64,000 nt of DNA from Rhodocyclaceae bacterium. Lineage in GTDB: Bacteria; Pseudomonadota; Gammaproteobacteria; Burkholderiales; CAIKXV01. The notes beneath the pieces were generated by a model. That model ran no database searches. It was not told the origin of the DNA and saw only the letters and a list, made by a program, of their open reading frames with translations. Shown piece after piece: positions 17,396 to 25,790 of the stretch. The translations under genes were made by a program, and so were the position numbers. Each line of letters opens with the position of its first letter. Position 1 is the first letter of the stretch. The DNA lies in the NCBI GenBank assembly GCA_020248265.1, contig JADCHX010000001.1:110351-174350 (forward strand). The letters are read 5' to 3'.

Positions 17396-18424
17396 TTGGC
17401 TGCAGGTCTGGAAGCAGGCGCCCGCAAGGTTCGCTGGGGCGTGGTGGGCCTTGGTCGCCTGGTCGAGCAGTGGATGGTGCCGGCGATCGCGCAGAGCCCC
17501 GGCTCGGAACTGGTCGCCTGCCTGGGCAGCTCGCCACTGAAGACGCGCGAGTTTGCCGCACGCCATGGGGTGTCCGGCATCCACGACGATCCGGAGTCGC
17601 TCGCGGCAGATCCCTCGGTCGATGCGATCTACGTCTGCACGCCCAATGCACTGCACGGCGCGGCCGTGTTCGCCGCGGCCCGTCACGGCAAGCACGTGCT
17701 GTGCGAGAAACCGCTGTCGATCGACCTGGCCGAAGCCGCGGCGATGGCGGATGCCTGCCGCGACGCCGGCGTGGTGCTGCGTGTCGCACACCAGATCCGG
17801 CTCGAGCCGGTGATCCGCCGCCTGCGCGAGGTGGTGCAGTCGGGCGAGCTGGGCGAACTGCGCGCGATCTCGCTCGAGCGTAACGGCCCGATGGGCGGTA
17901 CGCGCGCACCATGGCGGCTCGACGTGCGCCAGGGCGGCGCACTGTTCGACATGGCGGTGCACCTGCTCGACCTGGTGCAGTGGGTGTCGGGCCTGCCCTA
18001 CACCGAGGTGTCCGCGCTGTCGCATCCCGACCGGCGCAGCGGCCTGCCCGACGAGACGGTGACCGTGCTGGCGATGCTGGGCAGCGTCTGCCAGGCGGTG
18101 GTGCGCGCCACGCGCGAGATGCCGACGGTGCGCAACGACTTCGTGCTGCAGGGCACGCGCGGCATGGCGAGCACCTCGGCACTGCGCTGGACAGACCGAC
18201 ATGTGCTCACCATCGCCACGCCAGAGGGCAACCGCGAAGAGACGTTCACCGCCGCACCCTCGGCCTATCGCCTCGAGATCGATGCGTTCGAGGCGGAGCT
18301 CGCCGGGCGCCGTACCGACCTGCCCGACGGCGAATCGGGCGTGGCCCTGGTCGAGGTGACCCGCGCGATCATGCAGTCGATCGACGAACGCCGCACCGTG
18401 CCGATCACTGGCGCGCGGCACTGA
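17396..18424 (+). CDS. Gfo/Idh/MocA-family NAD(P)-dependent oxidoreductase
   Basis: A 342-residue protein. TTG 17396 is preferred because GAGAGGA lies 6 bases upstream; GTG 17375 would add seven residues. The Rossmann domain starts 'VRWGVVGLGRLVEQWMVPAI', and the family signature 'HGKHVLCEKPLSIDLAEA' (catalytic Lys in EKP) follows. The C-terminal domain has 'GGALFDMAVHLLDLVQWV', with the conserved Asp and His. These enzymes oxidise or reduce sugars, inositols and their derivatives. The next gene, a C45-type hydrolase, follows after 36 bp, and deacetylases come after it, which suggests degradation of an N-acylated sugar-like compound (inference). Confidence 0.9.
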   Translation: MAAGLEAGARKVRWGVVGLGRLVEQWMVPAIAQSPGSELVACLGSSPLKTREFAARHGVSGIHDDPESLAADPSVDAIYVCTPNALHGAAVFAAARHGKHVLCEKPLSIDLAEAAAMADACRDAGVVLRVAHQIRLEPVIRRLREVVQSGELGELRAISLERNGPMGGTRAPWRLDVRQGGALFDMAVHLLDLVQWVSGLPYTEVSALSHPDRRSGLPDETVTVLAMLGSVCQAVVRATREMPTVRNDFVLQGTRGMASTSALRWTDRHVLTIATPEGNREETFTAAPSAYRLEIDAFEAELAGRRTDLPDGESGVALVEVTRAIMQSIDERRTVPITGARH

Positions 18425-18460
18425 CCGGCCCGGCGCGGCCGAATCGAACTGGAGCAACGG

Positions 18461-19552
18461 ATGTACACGCCCTTCCCCGTCCACGAGATCGAAGGCAGCG
18501 CGCACGACTGCGGCGAGGCGCACGGTCGACTCGCCGCCGAGCGCGTGCAGCAGACGCTCGACATCTACCTGCCGTCGTTCGAGCGCCAGGCCGGGCTCTC
18601 GCTCGCCGACACCCGCGCCCGGGCACGCACCTTCGCGCAATCGATCCGCGAGATAGACCTCGACATCCTGCATGAACTGGAGGGCATCGCCGCCGGCTCG
18701 AAGCAGGCCTTCGAGGACATCGTCGCGGTGAACTGCCGCACCGAACTGCTGTACGGCAGCGCGATGGGCCTGAAGCCGGCGACCGAGTGCACGACGATCG
18801 CCGTGCTGCCCGAGGCCGCGCGCGACGGCGGCGTGATCGTCGGCAAGAACTGGGACTGGCGCAACGGCTGCGTCGACAGCATCGTGGTGCTGAAGATCCG
18901 CCAGCAACGCAAGCCGGCGCTGACCCTGATCGTCGAGGCCGGCATGGTCGGCCGCGACGGCTTCAACGAGGAAGGCATCGCGATCTGCGGCAACCTGCTG
19001 GTGTCGAACGAAGACCGCGGCCATGTCGGCGTGCCGATCCCCATCCTGCGCCGGCAGGTGCTCAATGCGCAGCACTACTACGAGGCGATCGATCGGCTGG
19101 TACGCGCCCCGCGCGGCGCCTCCGGCAACTACCTGATCGCGCATCGCGGCGGCGTGGCCATCGACTTCGAGCTCTCCCCGAAGCAGGCCTTCCCGGTCTA
19201 CCCCGAGCGCGGGCTGCTGACCCATTCCAACCACTTCCAGTCGGTAGTCGCGCAGTCCACCGGCGTGGCGAAGTTCTACACCGGCGACAGCCTGTACCGC
19301 GACTTCCGTGCGCGCCAGCTGCTCGAGCCGAAGATCGGTTCGATCACCGTCGACGACGTGAAGGACACGCTGCGCGACCACTTCGGGCACCCGCGCTCGA
19401 TCTGCCGCCATCCGCACGACTACCCGGGGAGCGAACCGACGATGACGGTATCCTCGCAGGTGTTCGACCTCAAGAACAACCGGGTACATATCGCCGCAGG
19501 CCAGCCGTGCCAGTCCGAGTACCACTCGGTCGGCCTGCCCGGCAGCGACTGA
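18461..19552 (+). CDS. C45-type N-terminal-nucleophile hydrolase (isopenicillin N acyltransferase family)
   Basis: A 363-residue protein; ATG 18461 follows GGAG. It matches the acyl-coenzyme A:6-aminopenicillanic acid acyltransferase family: the N-terminal helices 'HDCGEAHGRLAAERVQ', the self-cleavage site 'GLKPATECTTIAV' (Cys110 as new N-terminal nucleophile) and 'IVGKNWDWRNG' (about 126-136), then 'EAGMVGRDGFNEEGIAI'. Bacterial homologues hydrolyse or transfer acyl groups on amides, including N-acylated amino compounds. It sits between a sugar-type oxidoreductase and two NodB deacetylases, all amide- or polyol-directed activities. The substrate cannot be read from sequence. Confidence 0.88.
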   Translation: MYTPFPVHEIEGSAHDCGEAHGRLAAERVQQTLDIYLPSFERQAGLSLADTRARARTFAQSIREIDLDILHELEGIAAGSKQAFEDIVAVNCRTELLYGSAMGLKPATECTTIAVLPEAARDGGVIVGKNWDWRNGCVDSIVVLKIRQQRKPALTLIVEAGMVGRDGFNEEGIAICGNLLVSNEDRGHVGVPIPILRRQVLNAQHYYEAIDRLVRAPRGASGNYLIAHRGGVAIDFELSPKQAFPVYPERGLLTHSNHFQSVVAQSTGVAKFYTGDSLYRDFRARQLLEPKIGSITVDDVKDTLRDHFGHPRSICRHPHDYPGSEPTMTVSSQVFDLKNNRVHIAAGQPCQSEYHSVGLPGSD

Positions 19553-19563
19553 AGGGAGCACAG

Positions 19564-20376
19564 ATGAAGGGACGTTACCGCTGGCCCGACGGCGTGCGCT
19601 GCGCCGTCTGCCTGACCGTGGACTTCGACGGCCCGTCGCACGAGACCGGGCGCAAGCTGCGTCCGCTCGGCGCGAACGCCGTCGGCCGCTACTCCGGCCG
19701 CTGCGGCATGCCACGCTACATGGACCTGTTCGAGCGCCACGGCGTGCCGACCACGTTCTTCATGCCCGGCTTCGATGCCGAGTGCTATCCGGAACTGGTG
19801 CAGGAGGCGCATCGCCGCGGCTTCGAGATCGGCTCGCACGGCTACCTGCACGAGAGCTGGGAACTGGGCGACGAAGAAGAAGCATTGCTCGAACGCACCC
19901 ACAACATCCTCACCGGGCTGATGGGCACGCCGCCGACCGGCTGGCGCTCGCCGTCTGGCCGCAAGAGCGCGCGCACGATGCGCGTGCTGCGCCGCCTCGG
20001 CTACCGCTACGACTCCAGCGACAAGGACTACGACCTGCCGTACATGGTCGAGATCGACGGCCAGCGCCAGGACGACATGCCGGAGCTGCCGAGCAGTGCC
20101 TACAGCCTCGACGACTTCCCGTTCTACCGCTTCAGCATGACGCCGCCTTCGGAAGTGCTCGAACACTGGAAGCAGGAGTTCGACACCCTGTACCACGAGA
20201 ACGGCTACTACATGCTGATGGTGCATGCACGCAGCGGCTGGGGTTCCGGCACGCCGGCGCGCGCGCGCATCGTCGAGCAACTGATCACCTACATCAAGCG
20301 CCATGAAGGCGTGCGCTTCTTCAGTGTCGGCGGCCTCGCCGACTGGGTGAGGGAAAACCATGCCAGCTTCGACTAG
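19564..20376 (+). CDS. NodB-type polysaccharide deacetylase-family hydrolase
   Basis: A 270-residue protein from ATG 19564, with AGGGAG upstream. The NodB fold motifs are intact: 'LTVDFDGPS' (Asp20 and Asp22), 'EIGSHGYLHESW' (metal ligands His92 and His96), 'GWRSPSGRKS' and a terminal 'LMVHARSGWGSG'. No signal peptide is present, so it acts in the cytoplasm, like the allantoinase-type (PuuE) members that cleave small cyclic amides rather than chitin. It starts 12 bp after the C45 gene and overlaps its degenerate paralogue by 17 bp. Confidence 0.88.
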   Translation: MKGRYRWPDGVRCAVCLTVDFDGPSHETGRKLRPLGANAVGRYSGRCGMPRYMDLFERHGVPTTFFMPGFDAECYPELVQEAHRRGFEIGSHGYLHESWELGDEEEALLERTHNILTGLMGTPPTGWRSPSGRKSARTMRVLRRLGYRYDSSDKDYDLPYMVEIDGQRQDDMPELPSSAYSLDDFPFYRFSMTPPSEVLEHWKQEFDTLYHENGYYMLMVHARSGWGSGTPARARIVEQLITYIKRHEGVRFFSVGGLADWVRENHASFD

Positions 20377-21214
20377 TTCCCTGCCGCGGCTCGCCAGCCC
20401 GCGCTGGCCCGGCAACGCGCAATGCGTGGTGCTGGTCACCGTCAACTTCGATGCCGAGTCGGTCGACCTGACCGAGACGCGCGAAGAGAACCTGTACGGC
20501 CGCTACTCCTATGGCCGCTACGGCATGCGTGCCGGCCTCGCGCGCCTGCTCGATGCATTCGCGAACACCGGCACGAAGGCGACCGTGTTCGTGCCTGCCA
20601 CCGACGCGCAGCGCCACCCCGCCGCGCTCGACGCGGTGCTGAAGGGCGGCCACGAAGTCGGGGCACGCGGCTACGCGTTCGAGGACCATGGCAGCCTGGG
20701 CGATGCCGAGTTCGAAACCCTGCAGCGTGCGCATGAAGCCCTTACCGCCGCCACCGGCAGCGCGCCGGTGGGCTGGCGCGCGCCGCGTGGCCTGCTCTCG
20801 CCCGCGACGCTCGGACACCTGGCCCGTCTTGGCTATCTCTACGATGCCAGCTTCGAAGACGACGACTGGCCCTACATCGTGCAGGCCGAAGGCGGCCGGC
20901 GCCTCGTCGAACTACCGCAGTTCCAGCCCATGCAGGACGCGACCTTCTACGAACCGCGCCACTCGCATGTGCGCGTGCTGAAGACGTGGAAGGAGGAGTT
21001 CGACGCGATGCATGCCGAGGGCACGCTGGTCACGCTGACCCTGCATCCGCGCGGCGACTACGGCTCGGGACGTGCGGCGCGGGCACGCGTGGTCGAGGAC
21101 TTCCTCGGCTACATGGCCGGGCGGCCAGGCACCTGCTTCATGACCTGCCGCGAACTGGCCACGTGGTGGCTGGCGAACCAGCCCGGCACGCTGGAGGGCA
21201 TGCCACCGGGCTGA
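20360..21214 (+). CDS. NodB-fold protein with lost metal ligands
   Basis: A 284-residue paralogue of the preceding deacetylase, starting 17 bp inside it. The fold is clear ('VTVNFDAES', 'GWRAPRGLLSP', 'TLHPRGDYGSG'), but where the active paralogue has Asp20, His92 and His96 this one has Asn29, Arg103 and Phe107. These are the base-side residue and both metal histidines of the family, so zinc-dependent deacetylation is improbable. It probably serves as a non-catalytic partner of the preceding enzyme, or uses another chemistry. The reading frame is intact and 27 bp separate it from the convergent Bug gene. Confidence 0.86.
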   Translation: MPASTSSLPRLASPRWPGNAQCVVLVTVNFDAESVDLTETREENLYGRYSYGRYGMRAGLARLLDAFANTGTKATVFVPATDAQRHPAALDAVLKGGHEVGARGYAFEDHGSLGDAEFETLQRAHEALTAATGSAPVGWRAPRGLLSPATLGHLARLGYLYDASFEDDDWPYIVQAEGGRRLVELPQFQPMQDATFYEPRHSHVRVLKTWKEEFDAMHAEGTLVTLTLHPRGDYGSGRAARARVVEDFLGYMAGRPGTCFMTCRELATWWLANQPGTLEGMPPG

Positions 21215-21229
21215 GCCCCTCGGCTGCGC

Positions 21230-22228
21230 TCAGATCTCCTTCGCGATGCGCTTGATCAGCTTGCCATAGGCCTCGAAGTCGGCGCGCATCATCGCGCCGA
21301 ACTGCTCCGGCGACAGCACGGTCGGCTCCATCCCCTGCCCGGTCCAGGCATCGCGGCCTTCGGTCGATCCCAGCACCTTGCCGATCGAGCCGTTCAGGCG
21401 CGTCACCACCTCGCGCGGCGTGTTGGCCGGCGCGACCACGCCCTGCCAACCGGTCATGCTGTAGCCAGGCAGGCCCGACTCGGCGATCGTCGGTACGTCA
21501 GGCATCGCCGGCACCCGCCTCGGGCCGGTGACCGCGATCGCCCGCATGCGGCCACCCTTCACATGCGGCAGCAGGAACACCGGGCTGTTCCACATCAGGT
21601 GGATGCGCCCGCCCGTCAGGTCGACCAGCGCCGCATTGCCACCGCCCCGGTAGGGCACGTGCAGGATGTCCACGTTACCCATCGCGCCGAACAGCACACC
21701 GGCGAGGTGGAACGCACTGCCGACGCCGTTCGAACCGTACGCGATCTCGCCCGGCCGCTTGCGCGCGAGGGCCAGCACGTCGCGCGCGGTCTTCACCGGC
21801 AGCGAGGGATGCGCGACCATCAGGAACGAGAACTCGCCGATCAGCGCCACCGGTGCGAAGTCGCGCAGCGGATCGAACTGCACCTTCTGCAGCCAGGGCG
21901 TGGCGACGATGCCCGAGCCCGGTCCGGCGAGCAGCGTGTAGCCGTCGGGCGCAGCCTTGGCCACCGCCTCGGCGGCGATTGCCCCGGTGGCACCGGGACG
22001 GTTGTCGACCAGAACCGGCTGGCCGTATTCCTCCGACAGGCGCTGCGCGAGGAAGCGACCGTTGATGTCGATCGAGGTGCCCGGCGCATAGCCGATCAGG
22101 ATGCGGATCGCGCGCGCTGGCCACTTGTCGGCCGGCTGGGCCCACGCATGAGGCACGACTGCGACGGTGGACACGAGGCCAGCCGCGATGAAGACGGCGG
22201 AACGGATGCTGCGACGACGGCGGACCAT
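21230..22228 (-). CDS. Bug/TctC-family solute-binding protein
   Basis: A 332-residue receptor from ATG 22228, which places an arginine-rich n-region ('MVRRRRS') at the start of the signal peptide; the frame extends to 22,288. The signal peptide ends at 'VPHAWAQP'. Landmarks: 'IRILIGYAPGTSIDINGR', 'LVDNRPGATGAIAAE', 'DFAPVALIGE', 'LHVPYRGGGNAALV' and 'PTIAESGLPGY'. The first loop 'YAPGTSIDINGR' is unusual in lacking PGG. It lies 70 bp downstream of another Bug on the same strand. Confidence 0.9.
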   Translation of the reverse strand: MVRRRRSIRSAVFIAAGLVSTVAVVPHAWAQPADKWPARAIRILIGYAPGTSIDINGRFLAQRLSEEYGQPVLVDNRPGATGAIAAEAVAKAAPDGYTLLAGPGSGIVATPWLQKVQFDPLRDFAPVALIGEFSFLMVAHPSLPVKTARDVLALARKRPGEIAYGSNGVGSAFHLAGVLFGAMGNVDILHVPYRGGGNAALVDLTGGRIHLMWNSPVFLLPHVKGGRMRAIAVTGPRRVPAMPDVPTIAESGLPGYSMTGWQGVVAPANTPREVVTRLNGSIGKVLGSTEGRDAWTGQGMEPTVLSPEQFGAMMRADFEAYGKLIKRIAKEI

Positions 22229-22298
22229 GGCGGGACCTGCTGCAGATACGATCGGCCCACGATACAAGGCACCGCCGCGCAACGTCAAATCGGGCGCA

Positions 22299-23309
22299 TT
22301 ACTCCTGCTCCACGCCGGCCCGCTTGATCACCTTTGCCCACTTCACGATCTCGGCCTGCACGAATGACTGGAACTGGTCGGACGATCCGCCGCCGATGTC
22401 CCCGCCCTGGCTTCGGATCATCTCGCGCACCTTCGTATCGCCCAGCGCGCGCACCATCTCTGCGTTGACCTGGCGCACCAGGTCCGCCGGCATCGCGGCC
22501 GGGCCGAACAGGCCGAACCAGGCAAGCGCCTCGTAGCCGGACAAGGTCTCGGCGATGGCGGGAATCTCGGGTAGCACGTCCGAGCGTTTCGCCGAGGTCA
22601 CGCCGAGCGCGCGTAGCCGGCCGGTCTTCAGGTGCGGCATCGCGGTGGTTATGTTGGGGAACATGCTCATCACGTTGCCACCGATGACATCGGTCATGCC
22701 GGGGGTGCTGCCCTTGTACGGGACGTGCAGCATGTCGACGCCGCCGAGGTCGGCGAACAACACGCCCGCCAGGTGCTGCGAGAAGCCGGTGCCGGCCGAG
22801 GCATAGGTGACCTGCCCCGGCTTCGCGCGCGCCAGCGCGACCATCGCCTTCACCGACTTCGCCGGGAAAGACGGATGGACCACCAGCGCGTTAGGCACGC
22901 TTGCCACCAGCATCAGCGCCGTGAAGTCGCGCAATGGATGGTAGGACAGCGTCTTGCGCAGGCTCAGGTTGATCGCATGCGTGCCGCTGTGGCCCATCAG
23001 CACCGTGTAGCCGTCCGGCGGTGCACGCATCGCGAGCTCGACGCCGATGATGCCGCTGCCGCCGGCACGGTTTTCGACCACGAACGGCTGGCCGAGGTTC
23101 TCGGCCATCTTCTGCACTACGGCGCGGGTGAGGATGTCGGTGCCGCCGCCCGGCGGACCGGGCACGATCGCGCGCACCGGGCGGTTGGGCCATGACTGGG
23201 CGGAGGCCGTGCTGCAGGCAAAGGCGACCACCAGCGCCGTTCCGGCGGTGAAGCCAGCCAGCCAACGGAGCCGTTCGGCCCGCGCACAGGGTGCATCGCA
23301 TGCTTCCAT
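22299..23309 (-). CDS. Bug/TctC-family solute-binding protein
   Basis: A 336-residue receptor. ATG 23309 has GAGGAGC upstream; the open frame continues far beyond it through the divergent LysR gene but is not coding there. The signal peptide ends at 'FACSTASAQS'. Landmarks: 'VRAIVPGPPGGGTDILTR', 'VVENRAGGSGIIG', 'DFTALMLVAS', 'LHVPYKGSTPGMTDV' and 'PAIAETLSGYEA'. It is divergent from a CynR-like LysR gene with 102 bp between, so that regulator probably controls this receptor and the Bug downstream. Confidence 0.91.
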   Translation of the reverse strand: MEACDAPCARAERLRWLAGFTAGTALVVAFACSTASAQSWPNRPVRAIVPGPPGGGTDILTRAVVQKMAENLGQPFVVENRAGGSGIIGVELAMRAPPDGYTVLMGHSGTHAINLSLRKTLSYHPLRDFTALMLVASVPNALVVHPSFPAKSVKAMVALARAKPGQVTYASAGTGFSQHLAGVLFADLGGVDMLHVPYKGSTPGMTDVIGGNVMSMFPNITTAMPHLKTGRLRALGVTSAKRSDVLPEIPAIAETLSGYEALAWFGLFGPAAMPADLVRQVNAEMVRALGDTKVREMIRSQGGDIGGGSSDQFQSFVQAEIVKWAKVIKRAGVEQE

Positions 23310-23411
23310 CTTGCTCCTCGCTTGCCGGCCGCCCCTGTCGACCCGGACGTACCGTGCTTCATGTGCCGTATGATGATGCCACAGCCTCCGTTGGCTGCAC
23401 CAAGGGCAACG

Positions 23412-24317
23412 ATGCGTCATCCCATGGAACTCCGCCACCTGCGCTACTTCCTCGCGGTCTCCGAGTCGCTCAGCTTCACGCGGGCGGCGGTCGCGCTGAA
23501 CGTCACCCAGCCCACGCTGTCGCAGCAGATCCGCCAGCTCGAGGACGGCGTCGGCTGCGCGCTGCTCGACCGCGTCGGCCGGCATGTCCGCCTCACGGCG
23601 GCTGGCGAAGTGTTCCGCGAACATGCGCAGCGCGTGCTCAACGAGATCGACGCCGCCGAGAACTCGCTGGCGGAGCTGCAGGGACTGATGCGCGGCACGC
23701 TGCGCATCGGCGTGTTCCAGTCGTTCAACAGTTCGCTGCTGCCGCCGATCCTCGGCGCTTTCAGCGAGGCCTACCCGGACATCCGCGTGGTCGTGCGCCA
23801 GCTGCCCACGCGCGAGATGGAAGCGCACCTGGTGCGCGGCGACCTCGACCTCGGCATCGCCTACGTGACGCCGGAATCCTCTCGCATCGAATCCGAGAAG
23901 CTGTTCGAGGAAGCGATGACGCTTGTCGTCTCCGACACGCACCGCTATGCGCGCCGGCGCGAGATCACCGCCGGGCAACTCGCCGACCAGCCGCTCGTCG
24001 TGCTGACGCGGCAGTTCCCGTCGCGGCTGCTGGTCTCGCAGTGGTTCGCGGAGGCCGGCGTCGAGCCGCGGGTGCGCATCGAGATCGACTCCACCGACAC
24101 CATTTTGGCGACCGTGCAGCGGAGTAACCTGGCGACGATACAGACGCACCGGATGGCGGCGATCTTCCCTCGGCTGCGCTGCATCCCCCTCAAGCCCAGG
24201 CTCACCCGCAGCGTCGCGATCCTGTGGTGCGGCGGTAGCGAACGCTCGGCCGCCGCCCGCGCGATCGCGGCGATGATCCGCAAGGCCTACAGCCGGCAGC
24301 GCCCCGCGCCGGGCTGA
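23412..24317 (+). CDS. LysR-type transcriptional regulator (CynR-like)
   Basis: A 301-residue regulator. ATG 23412 has AAGGG 5 bases upstream; the internal ATG 23424 would give the textbook start 'MELRHLRYFLAV'. The helix-turn-helix reads 'FTRAAVALNVTQPTLSQQIRQLE', and the effector domain begins 'GTLRIGVFQSFNSSLLPPI'. Of the LysR proteins here it is closest in pattern to CynR-like regulators of small-molecule catabolism. It is divergent from two Bug genes and convergent with the FAD dehydrogenase gene, so its likely target is the receptor operon. Confidence 0.9.
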   Translation: MRHPMELRHLRYFLAVSESLSFTRAAVALNVTQPTLSQQIRQLEDGVGCALLDRVGRHVRLTAAGEVFREHAQRVLNEIDAAENSLAELQGLMRGTLRIGVFQSFNSSLLPPILGAFSEAYPDIRVVVRQLPTREMEAHLVRGDLDLGIAYVTPESSRIESEKLFEEAMTLVVSDTHRYARRREITAGQLADQPLVVLTRQFPSRLLVSQWFAEAGVEPRVRIEIDSTDTILATVQRSNLATIQTHRMAAIFPRLRCIPLKPRLTRSVAILWCGGSERSAAARAIAAMIRKAYSRQRPAPG

Positions 24318-24350
24318 ACCCGCAGCCTCCAGCACCCGCCTGAATCCGGC

Positions 24351-25790
24351 TCAGACCACCTTGCCCGGGTTCATGATGCCCTGCGGATCGAGCACCGCCT
24401 TCAGCCGGTGCATCACCGCGAGCTCGACGGCGCTCTTGTAGTGGGACAACTCCGCGACCTTGGCCTGGCCGATGCCGTGTTCCGCGCTGATCGACCCGGC
24501 ACGCTCGTGCACCAGCCGGAACACCACTTCGTTGACATCGGTCGCCGCGATCGCCACCGGGTCGTCGCGCATCCGGCCCGGCACGTAGCAGTTGTAGTGC
24601 AGGTTGCCGTCGCCGATATGCCCGAAGCAGACGACCCGGGTGCCGGGAAACGCCGCTTCGAGCCGCGCGCCCGCCTCGTCGATGAACGACGGGATATCGC
24701 TGGTCGGCACCGAGATGTCGTGCCGGTAGAGCAGGCCTTCGACTTTCGACGCATCGGGGATCGACTCGCGGATGCGCCACAGCGCCTGAGCCTGCGCATC
24801 GCTTTCGGCCAGCGCCGCATCGCTCACCAGCCCGGCCTCGACCGCATCTCCGAGCGCCTGCTCCAGCGCCGGCCGCAGGTCGGACTCGGTGCGCGGATCG
24901 TCGACGTTGGTCAGCACGTACCACGGCGAGGCCGTCGGCAGCGGATCGCGCGTACCGGGGATGTGGGCGAGCACCAATTCGATGCTGAAGCGCGAGATCA
25001 GTTCGAATGCGCTGACCCGGTTGCCGACCTGCTCGCGCAAGCGACCGAGCAGCGCGATCGCGGCGGCAGGATCGGGTACGGCGGCGAACGCGGTGACCGA
25101 GGTGCGCGGCATCGGGAACAGCTTGAGCACCGCACCGGTGATCACGCCGAGCGTGCCTTCCGAGCCGATGAACAGCTGCTTCAGGTCGTAGCCGGTGTTG
25201 TCCTTGCGCAACCCGCGCAGGCCGCCGAGTACGCTGCCATCGGCGAGCACGACTTCCAGCCCGAGTGCGAGGTCGCGCGTGTTGCCATAGCGCAGCACGT
25301 TCACCCCGCCGGCATTGGTCGCCAGGTTACCGCCGATCTGGCAGCTGCCCTCCGCGCCCAGCGACAGCGGAAACAGCCGGCCCGCGGCAGTGGCGGCCTG
25401 CTGCACCGTGGCCAGCACGCAACCGGCCTCGACGGTGATCGTGTCGTTCAGCGGATCGAGCGCGAGCACGCGGTTCATGCGCGACAGCGACAGCACGATC
25501 GTGCGACCGTCCATCGTCGGGGTCGCGCCGCCGCACATGCCGGTGTTGCCACCCTGCGCGACTACCGCGGTGCCGGTCTCGGCGCAGGCGCGCACGACCG
25601 CCGCGACCTCTGCCGTGCTGCCCGGACGCACCAGCGCCAGCGCGCGCCCGTGGTAGAAGCCGCGCCAGTCGCTCAGCGCCGGCGCGACGTCGGCCGGGTC
25701 GGTAAGCACGTTCGCGCGGCCGACCGCCTGCGCGAGCTTCTCGACCAGCGCCTCCGCCGAGGCGGGGTCCATCCCGGGCGCGTCATTCAT
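24351..25790 (-). CDS. FAD-binding dehydrogenase of the GlcD / D-2-hydroxy acid family
   Basis: A 479-residue enzyme. ATG 25790 overlaps the stop of the upstream dehydrogenase by 8 bp. The N-terminal PCMH-type FAD domain has 'VVAQGGNTGMCGGATP' and 'LGAEGSCQIGGNLATNAGG'; the C-terminal domain has 'CFGHIGDGNLHYN' and 'ISAEHGIGQAK'. This pattern is that of flavoproteins oxidising D-lactate, glycolate or D-2-hydroxyglutarate to the 2-oxo acid. No iron-sulfur domain is fused. Coupled to a beta-hydroxyacid dehydrogenase, it fits a hydroxy-acid degradation route. D-2-hydroxyglutarate or D-lactate are the likeliest substrates, not proven. Confidence 0.9.
   Translation of the reverse strand: MNDAPGMDPASAEALVEKLAQAVGRANVLTDPADVAPALSDWRGFYHGRALALVRPGSTAEVAAVVRACAETGTAVVAQGGNTGMCGGATPTMDGRTIVLSLSRMNRVLALDPLNDTITVEAGCVLATVQQAATAAGRLFPLSLGAEGSCQIGGNLATNAGGVNVLRYGNTRDLALGLEVVLADGSVLGGLRGLRKDNTGYDLKQLFIGSEGTLGVITGAVLKLFPMPRTSVTAFAAVPDPAAAIALLGRLREQVGNRVSAFELISRFSIELVLAHIPGTRDPLPTASPWYVLTNVDDPRTESDLRPALEQALGDAVEAGLVSDAALAESDAQAQALWRIRESIPDASKVEGLLYRHDISVPTSDIPSFIDEAGARLEAAFPGTRVVCFGHIGDGNLHYNCYVPGRMRDDPVAIAATDVNEVVFRLVHERAGSISAEHGIGQAKVAELSHYKSAVELAVMHRLKAVLDPQGIMNPGKVV

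Noticed and set aside
17048..19714. An 888-codon minus-strand open frame
   Set aside because: Antisense to the Gfo/Idh/MocA and C45 genes, whose active-site motifs are unmistakable.
23403..24335. Extension of the minus-strand Bug at 22,299 into a 678-residue protein
   Set aside because: The extra part is antisense to the LysR gene and a normal signal peptide starts at 23,309.
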